Source of the DNA: Leguminivora glycinivorella
Lineage: Eukaryota; Arthropoda; Insecta; Lepidoptera; Tortricidae
Assembly: GCF_023078275.1 (NCBI RefSeq)
Contig: NC_062977.1
Span: 17,257,118 to 17,321,117, forward strand
Length of the DNA: 64,000 nt
Direction: 5' to 3'
The position numbers were made by a program, and so were the translations under genes. The notes under the pieces are model-generated. The model made no database searches, was not told where the DNA came from, and saw only the letters and a program-made list of their open reading frames with translations. The number at the start of each line of letters is the position of its first letter. Position 1 is the first letter of the stretch. Positions 57,401 to 64,000 of the stretch are shown here, piece by piece.

Positions 57401-58317
57401 ATATTGGGACGAGACAAGATTATTTTTAGTTTTCGCTATTAATAGGAAAAGTACCTATTATAAAATTCCCGGTCTGTCATTTAGAAAACCTCGACATGTA
57501 TGCAAAGTTATGTTTCTCAAACATGCAATGAAATATTGTCTTTACGTTCCTTAAAATGGGTCGGAAGTATCGCTTTTTGGGCGCAACAACTCGAGAGTTG
57601 CGGGCGTCCATAGGTTGCTAGGTGACCGCTTTCCATAAAATATTGGCCGTATACCTGTTTGCCAGATGTAGAAAAAAAATGCCTACCATGAAAAATTACC
57701 GGCTGTATCCCTATCATTTAGCAAACCGCGACATGGCCGGAAATATTTTCCCGGCTGATGTAATGTATCTGTACGTACCCACGGACTACGTAAAGCAAGA
57801 GCATTTTGGTCTTGAAAATTAAATACAAAAGATGGTCTAAATATAATTGGGTACCTCTCGTGAGATACATTTTCAGGAAAATGGTTTGACTAACAGTAGA
57901 ACTTATTGAATCCTGAACGAAGCGAAGAATTCTAAAATATATTGCAATTCTGAGCATAGTTAGAGATATATACCTATCAGTAGCGGCTGGTCCATTCCCA
58001 AGCCAATTCCCACCGGCTTGCCTAAAATTGATTACTAGTAAAGTATCTAATGTTAAGGTAGGTGCTTTGGTGTTGCCTAGCACAAATTTTCAGCATCCGC
58101 CACTGATACCTATGCAGATGAAGTGTTGACGGCCAAGATACTTAAATAATTGTTTTATCACGTGACAAATACTGCTTCAGACATGCCTATAAGGCGATAA
58201 TTAATATTTCAAAATATTATTTACTGGAATAAAATACTCTGAGATAGAAACGATGACGACATAGACAAGGAATAAAGAAACAAAACAAAGAATATTTCAA
58301 AAATAATCGTCTCAGAC
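57401..58317. other. Spacer, nothing firm
   Basis: 57600-57730 and 57980-58110 look like repeats of unknown kind (GCAAACCGCGACATGGCC, GCGGCTGGTCCATTCCCA). No gene. Confidence 0.4.
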
Positions 58318-58943
58318 ATTCATACTTACTAATATTATTAAATGGGACAGTTTGTTCGTCTTTCGCGGCAAAACGGAACGACAAATTGACTTTTAAGTGG
58401 AGATAAAGGGATGGAGAGTGACATAGGCTACTTTTTAGGGTTCCATAGTCAACTAGGAACCCTTATAGTTTCGCCATGTCTGTCTGTCCGTCCGTGGATA
58501 ATCTCAGTGACCGTTAGCACTAGAAAGCATAAATTTGGTACCAATTGGTATATCAATCACGCCGACAAAGTGGTAAAATAAAAAGTGGAATTTTTTTTTA
58601 TGGTACGCTACATGTAAAGTGGGGACTGTTTTTTTTTTTCATTCCAACCCCAACGCGTGATATATTGTTGGATAGGTATTTAAAAATGAATAAGGGTTTA
58701 CTAAAATCGTTTTTGATAATTTTCGGATATAATCGAACGAATTTTGAACTTGATAGGTTCAGTAGTTTTTGAGAAAAATACGGAAAACTACGGAACCCTA
58801 CACTGAGCGTGGCCCGACACGCTCTTGGCCGGTTTTTTGTCTCTTTCTAACCTCCAACATCCCTAAAATGGGGAGTGGAAGTTTGTATGCAGCATTCCTC
58901 AATTTTCGAATGTAACGCGAGCGAAGCCGCGGGAAAAACTAGT
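58318..58943 (+). mobile_element. Helitron-like element carrying repeat G
   Basis: Left end ACTTACTAATATTATTAAAT, right end CGCGAGCGAAGCCGCGGGAA then AAACTAGT. Between them 58437-58838 is a whole copy of repeat G (GGGTTCCATAGTCAACTAGG to CCCGACACGCTCTTGGCCGG). Confidence 0.65.
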
Positions 58944-59140
58944 AAATTATAAAATGAAACAACGATTGCAATAAAATCGTGACATTAAAATGCTGACAAT
59001 GCCCAAAACGTGAGATAATTCATAACAAGGTTAAAAAGTAGATGAACATTGGCTGCTGAAGTTTTCTTTGAAATCTTATCATAATTATTTAGTAATAATT
59101 ACCTACATAATGTTACATACCCGTGCCCGTGCGTGCGTTA

Positions 59141-59393
59141 CATGCCCGTGTGGTGACGGGTTAAGAATTTCACCACCCCCTTTCTTCCCGTGGGTGTGTA
59201 GAAGGCGACTGTGGGATATGGGTTAAATTGTGGCTTAGGCGAGAGGCTGGCAACCTGTCACTGCAATGTCACAGTTTCGTTTTCTTTCAACCCCTTATTT
59301 GCCAAGAGTGGCACTGAAGCCTGAGTGGTTTCATGTGCTCTGCCTACCCCTTCATGGGACACAGGCGTGATTGTATGTATGTTGTATGTATGT
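59141..59393 (+). repeat. Dispersed repeat A
   Basis: Full copy with the GTATGTATG tail. Confidence 0.7.
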
Positions 59394-59521
59394 ATAATGT
59401 TACATTTTAGGCCATATCAACACATTAATTTTGCTAATGCCCGTCACTTAAGTAGTTTTATGACTAGTTTAAATATTTTAACATACTTATTAGTTAAATT
59501 TTTCATAATTGCTTATGCATT

Positions 59522-59662
59522 TTAGGAGATTGGTTGCAAAACGGCGAGTTCGCCTGATGTTAAACGATCACCGAAGCCCTGCATGGACATCCGAAACATC
59601 AAAAGGGTTGGATTGGAGGTGCATTGCCGGCGATTAAGATAGGAGTATGCTCATAAAGGGTA
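59522..59662 (+). repeat. Retroelement 3' fragment, decayed
   Basis: TTCGCCTGATGTTAAACGATC and GTGCATTGCCGGCGATTAAG; relative of 27085-27230. Confidence 0.5.
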
Positions 59663-59910
59663 AAATGTACCTATATACTAATAAGGGCCGGGTGCATCAA
59701 ACCGTCTGTCACCGTTAAAGCATTCGTTAAATTTTATAGTATGGGAAGTTCCATAGTCGCCTGCTGCGTGACAATGATGTCTGTCAAATGTGGTTGATGT
59801 AACTGGCCCTAAGAAATGCGCCGCCAACAGCTTTGACACAAGTTGGAACACAGGTTATTGAACATTGTAATAAATCAATGGGGTTATTTTGTATATTTTT
59901 GACGACTTAG

Positions 59911-60104
59911 GCAGCGTCCCCACTTAGGCGTCGCGTGTCTCGCGGCGCGGAACGCCGCCACGCCGCCTGGGGGCGCGTCTTACGTCCTTCCTATACAAAA
60001 TGTACTGAGGAGACGTTTTTTTAATTACATTCAGGCGGCGTGGCGGAGACGTCCGTTGCGCGCCGCAAGACATGCGTCTGGTGTGGATGGTCCCTTACGA
60101 GTAT
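59911..60104. mobile_element. GC-rich MITE next to the TIL exon
   Basis: GCGTCCCCACTTAGGCGTC at the left pairs loosely with GACATGCGTCTGGTGTGGAT at the right; GCCGCCACGCCGCCTG pairs with CAGGCGGCGTGGCGG inside. It ends about 15 bp from the donor of the TIL exon. Confidence 0.65.
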
Positions 60105-60119
60105 AAAGAATTATAATAC

Positions 60120-60378
60120 CTGGACAATCTGTAACCATCACGCACTTCTTAGACCACTCATCCCTTAGGTACCCAGGTGCACATCGACAACCAACGTGGC
60201 AGGCCCACGGCAGCGGACAGGTCGCATGCGCCGACAACATTTTGATATTCACGCAAGTCGGGGCACATTTCCACGCACACAGGGAGAACTGCTCGTGATC
60301 CTTGATACACACCGATGTGAAGTACGCTGTAGTCTGTGCGAGCATGAAATTTGATAAGAAATTTATGGAAACGCGCAT
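60120..60378 (-). CDS. TIL-domain (trypsin-inhibitor-like) peptide, first exon or part
   Basis: The frame from ATG at 60378 gives a modest hydrophobic leader (MRVSINFLSNFMLAQTTAYF) and then ten cysteines in the order of a TIL domain: SVC, FSLC, AWKC, APTC, then SAHATC, PLPWAC, HVGC-RC, APGY and a closing C...TDC. Such domains are usually secreted inhibitors of serine proteases; the loop between cysteines 5 and 6 (PLPWA) would be the reactive site. A donor (CCAG/GTATTA) ends the exon at 60120, right after the last cysteine. Beyond it lies a MITE, so the open frame there is not coding. The next exon was not found. CTCGCACAG inside the leader could also be an acceptor, which would make this an inner exon. 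Confidence 0.65.
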
Positions 60379-61687
60379 GGCGCTTTAATGGTGTTAGGAA
60401 ACTGAAGTATAAGTATGTTAAAAGCGATTTATTTTGATATCCCGAAGTATCGTATTCGTATTCATACGTTCGGTTTGCTTTTACTGTAATATTATTTTTA
60501 GGCGTGTATACTTAATAGTCTTTTATTATTTACATAAATACTAGGACGCTCGATTTTTTTCTTTTTTTCCGTGATTTTTAGTTGTAAAGTTGGTATTGCG
60601 CTTGTATCACTTCAGGTATCAATAACATTTGGTGCTATATTTTGCGGTATAGAACAAACTATTGATGATAAAGATATTGTGACCAATTTTTTATACATAT
60701 ATTTTACAATTAGCTAATCAGCGAAATAGTGTATAGTGGGCTTTATGGTTGCCACGGCCGCCATTGTTTTGGAAGCGGCCATGACACCATGGTCTGTCAA
60801 ACTGTATTTGAATTTATTATTATGTATGATACACAGATATACAGACTACATCTCTGATATTATGATAGACAGACGTTAATATGCAAGTAGCGCTTTATTG
60901 ACAACCGACACTTATGAACCTTTTAGATAAAAAATGGCACATGTAATGATCTATTGTTTTACCTTAAAGAGAGTATTTGCAAGTATGTAAGTAAGTTTGA
61001 GTAATGTTCTTCAATTTATGGTATTTATGGTTCCAAATCTCCTGAGGAGTCTCAGAGATACATTGGGCACTCGTTCAATACGCTAAGGAAATACCTTTCG
61101 TGAGCCCCTGACTTCGCCACGCGCCATTCTGAGAGCCAGTTCAGGTGCTACCCTTCAGCAATAACATTCTAATATTGGTAATGGGTTGTTAGACTCCAAT
61201 GACTAATTTAATAAACATTGGCGAAAATTGCACCGGTGACCGGACTGAGACAGGGCATCTTTAGTGCATACATTTGTCTGGTTTAAGTTGTATTATTATT
61301 AGCAACGTGAATGAAGGTGATGTTGATTATCACAAATACACGTAATATAATGCGAATTACCAACATTTATCATTAGTGGCGACCGGTGGAACTAATTTGA
61401 CGTATGAGAATTAAAACAAAAAAACTAAAACGAATTTTCTTCACAATTTTATCATCAAGTATTCTTGGATTTCTTACGTGCCAAATAAAGAATGTAGAAG
61501 GTTGGCGAAACCTGAAAAGTATTTTGACAGTGACATAAATGACATTGACAGCTGTGACATTGACGTATCTGTCGTAGTTTTTTTGGACTCGAATTAGCAA
61601 TTTGAGTATAGGTATAATTAGCCATAAAGCTAAAGTTAAAGCGTTACAGGGAGATCAAAGTTAGTGTACAGATATATTTATTTTCAC
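60379..61687. other. No recognised content
   Basis: AT-rich, with the promoter side of the TIL gene at its left end. No further gene or repeat identified. Confidence 0.45.
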
Positions 61688-62098
61688 CGTGTTTTCACCA
61701 TACCAACTGGTAAAGGCTCTCTTTGCTATTCGAAAACAGATAGCAAAATTGCATTTTATCCACAACAGCGCAAAGTAATTTCATACAAATTTTAACTTGA
61801 TGTCTTAAGCTGACTGATAGATTTTACCTATTTGTTTTGAATCATAAATATTATTAACTTGATGGATTTGATTTATTTTGATGTTTTATAGTCAGTATTT
61901 TGTTCGTGTTAGTGTGGTGAAAAATTTTGTGTTTCACTCGGTGGCATAGATTACCTTCGTGCCTTGATATCCTCGCAACGCTCAAGATTCCACTTTTTGA
62001 ACCACTCGCTACGCTCGCTTCAATATTGGAATCTTTCGCTTGCTCGGGTATCAATATTGGCACGTGCGGCAACTTTGCCCCCCTTGTAAAACAAATAC
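61688..62098. repeat. Dispersed repeat F
   Basis: Reverse of the 56936-57400 layout: CACCATACCAACTGGTAAAG to TTTGCCCCCCTTGTAAAACA. Confidence 0.6.
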
Positions 62099-62204
62099 CT
62101 AACTATTATTACATCAATTACATCACATATACACCTTGTACTACTTAAACTTAGCAAATTTTGGATGATGCAATAATGACATTGAACTAAATAAATAAGT
62201 AAGG

Positions 62205-63020
62205 TAAAATACCCCATAATGGACGGTGATGCCATTATGGACAAAAAAACACAAATCCTTAAAAATAAGTATCTAGAATAAGTTTCTAAAAACTGACGCC
62301 TATGTACCATAAACTAGAGTTGTAGAGCTGGTTAATTTTGAAGTTTCAATTAATTCGGTTATTTCTGAAGGATTTGGAGACAAGATAAAATTCACCAGTT
62401 TACTGAAAAAAATATCAAGACGAATTCTTAGTAATGTTGCTAAGAGAGATGAGTTCATGTATAAAATAATAAAAAAATAACGCACGGTGTAATCTTGAAT
62501 GCGTTTACTTACTGCATTAAGCATGAGATAAGGTATAAAACATACTAGTTTGTTGCTCCAAAGATATAAAGAAATGACGTTATTTTGCGAGTGTCCATTA
62601 CTGGACCCGAAAAACTGCCTACCTCCTATGATGGACAAGGAACAATTTACAAAACCAAAATTTACAAGAAACAATCCTATGTTAAAATAACCCAAACTAA
62701 TTCTATTTATGGTGTATAAAATTGACTCATTGCGTATCAGTTGGCTTTAAAAGTAAAATTTTAAACTTATTTCACTGTCCATAATGGGGGATCATTACTG
62801 GAGAAATGCCGTCCATAATTGGAGAAAAAACACCTAGTTTTAATTTGTTAACTATGAAGAAACCAATAGGAGTATCTATTCTGCAATACGCTTGAAATGT
62901 AGAAGAAGGATAGGACATTCAAGATTTAACACGCTTGGCGGTAGAATTTTTACATTTATCAGTGAAATATCAAAAATAGGCGAATTTTTTCTTAAACTGT
63001 CCATGATTGGGTCCATTATA
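62205..63020. repeat. Region with repeated CCATNATTGG-like motifs
   Basis: GTCCATAATGG and variants occur at about 62213, 62232, 62593, 62627, 62779, 62812, 63000 and 63012 on one strand or the other. It is likely one decayed element; the frames in it are not protein-like. Confidence 0.45.
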
Positions 63021-63207
63021 TCGCTAATTGCTGCGACATGTTTCCAAAGTAGCTCGAAACATTATTTATTAATTATTTGAATATGTCTCACGAAAGTTTA
63101 ACGTGTATGTATTGAAAATCCATCATCTTCTTCATTTTTTTTTTAAATTTATGTAGCGGTACCAAGAACTGATGATGTAGGCACTATTTCATTTTAACGG
63201 AGGAAGC

Positions 63208-63290
63208 GGGAGAGGAAAGCCGAAGAAAAGGTGGATGGACTGTGTGAGATATGATACGGTCTTCCCGACACTGACCTTAGTGGCAACCCT
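63208..63290 (+). mobile_element. LINE fragment, end of a polymerase ORF
   Basis: Translates as SGRGKPKKRWMDCVRYDT, the G-x-P-K-x-R-W-x-D pattern of insect LINE C-termini. Confidence 0.5.
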
Positions 63291-63564
63291 AGCGTAAAAG
63301 TGACTACTTAATGACTACATCGGGGTTTTGGGAGCGGGAGTGATTTACACTAGCTCAATAATGGTGAAAACGATAAAAGATAAACATTACTTTAACATTT
63401 CTAGGTACATTTGGAGCTAGTTACATAGTTAAATATATATTTCAGTAATTCAAATGACTATAGACAGAGTTACAAATACACGAATTCATTCCCGCTCCCA
63501 AAACCCCTGATATGGAACGAATGCAAATGACTGATGAGATGACGTCCGATAGAGATAGCAAAGA

Positions 63565-63875
63565 CAACCCAACTACAAAATTAAAATTTTGAAAAACCCA
63601 CGACATAGTGGACCGATTTTCATGAAACATGGCTAAGAACACTCCCGACTAACCCAGCTTTCAAACAAAAAAACTAAATCTAAATCGGTTCATCCGTTCG
63701 GGAGCTACGATACCACAGACAGACACACACACAGACAGACAAACAGACAGACACGTCCAACTTATGACACCCTGTCGTTTTTGCGTCGGGGGTTAATCAG
63801 CTTTCAGACAAAAAAAAACTAAATCAAAATCGGTTCATCCGTTCGAGAGCTACGATGCCACAGACAGACACACAC

Positions 63876-63914
<39 letters not shown>

Positions 63915-63960
63915 CGTCCAACTTATGACACCCCGTCGTTTTTGCGTCGGGGGTTAAAAA
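63565..63960 (+). repeat. Dispersed repeat H, two adjacent copies
   Basis: ACTAAATCTAAATCGGTTCA to CGTTTTTGCGTCGGGGGTTA, then the second half again with a longer ACAG run. Confidence 0.7.
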
Positions 63961-64000
63961 AGACATGTTGCGCCGACCCCAAGTAATTAAGATAAGGGCA

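Overview
The window is animal nuclear DNA, almost certainly from a moth or butterfly. Genes are split by GT-AG introns, lie far apart and sit in AT-rich sequence. The sequence between them is packed with short repeats of lepidopteran type: Helitron-like elements ending in CTAGT, tRNA-derived SINEs with A and B boxes, and many terminal-inverted-repeat MITEs, often nested. The species cannot be fixed from sequence alone.

Region 1 (about 1-21650, plus strand) is one large BTB-BACK-Kelch gene. I could thread 19 exons with matching intron phases into 837 codons ending in TAA at 21115. The start of the BTB domain lies left of the window. Exons 4, 8, 15, 16 and 18 each have decayed partial copies in the next intron, and exon 16 has three tandem 212-bp copies.

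Region 2 (about 21700-33000, minus strand) holds a two-exon gene for a small secreted peptide (22838-23683), a broken Domeless-like cytokine-receptor ectodomain (29906-31932; three frame changes and one in-frame stop) and the acidic last exon of another secreted protein (32727-32923).

Region 3 (about 37000-56500, minus strand) is a cluster of four secreted proteins that share a C-x7-C motif (C..PLL..C.P). By motif spacing and gene type these are probably vitelline-membrane (eggshell) proteins: 282, 869, about 197 (frameshifted) and 230 residues. Three have a TATA box about 40-50 bp before the ATG. A decayed BEL/Pao retrotransposon (about 47610-53640) has landed between the third and fourth gene.

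Region 4 (about 56500-64000) is mostly repeats plus one exon of a ten-cysteine TIL (trypsin-inhibitor-like) peptide at 60120-60378, minus strand.

Satellite structures of note are an exactly 121-bp periodic repeat in two arrays inside a larger tandem duplication (34765-36535), a 52-bp array grown from one end of a MITE (25831-26246), an 82-bp array just before kelch exon 13, and a run of about 117-bp near-perfect palindromes (16216-17371).
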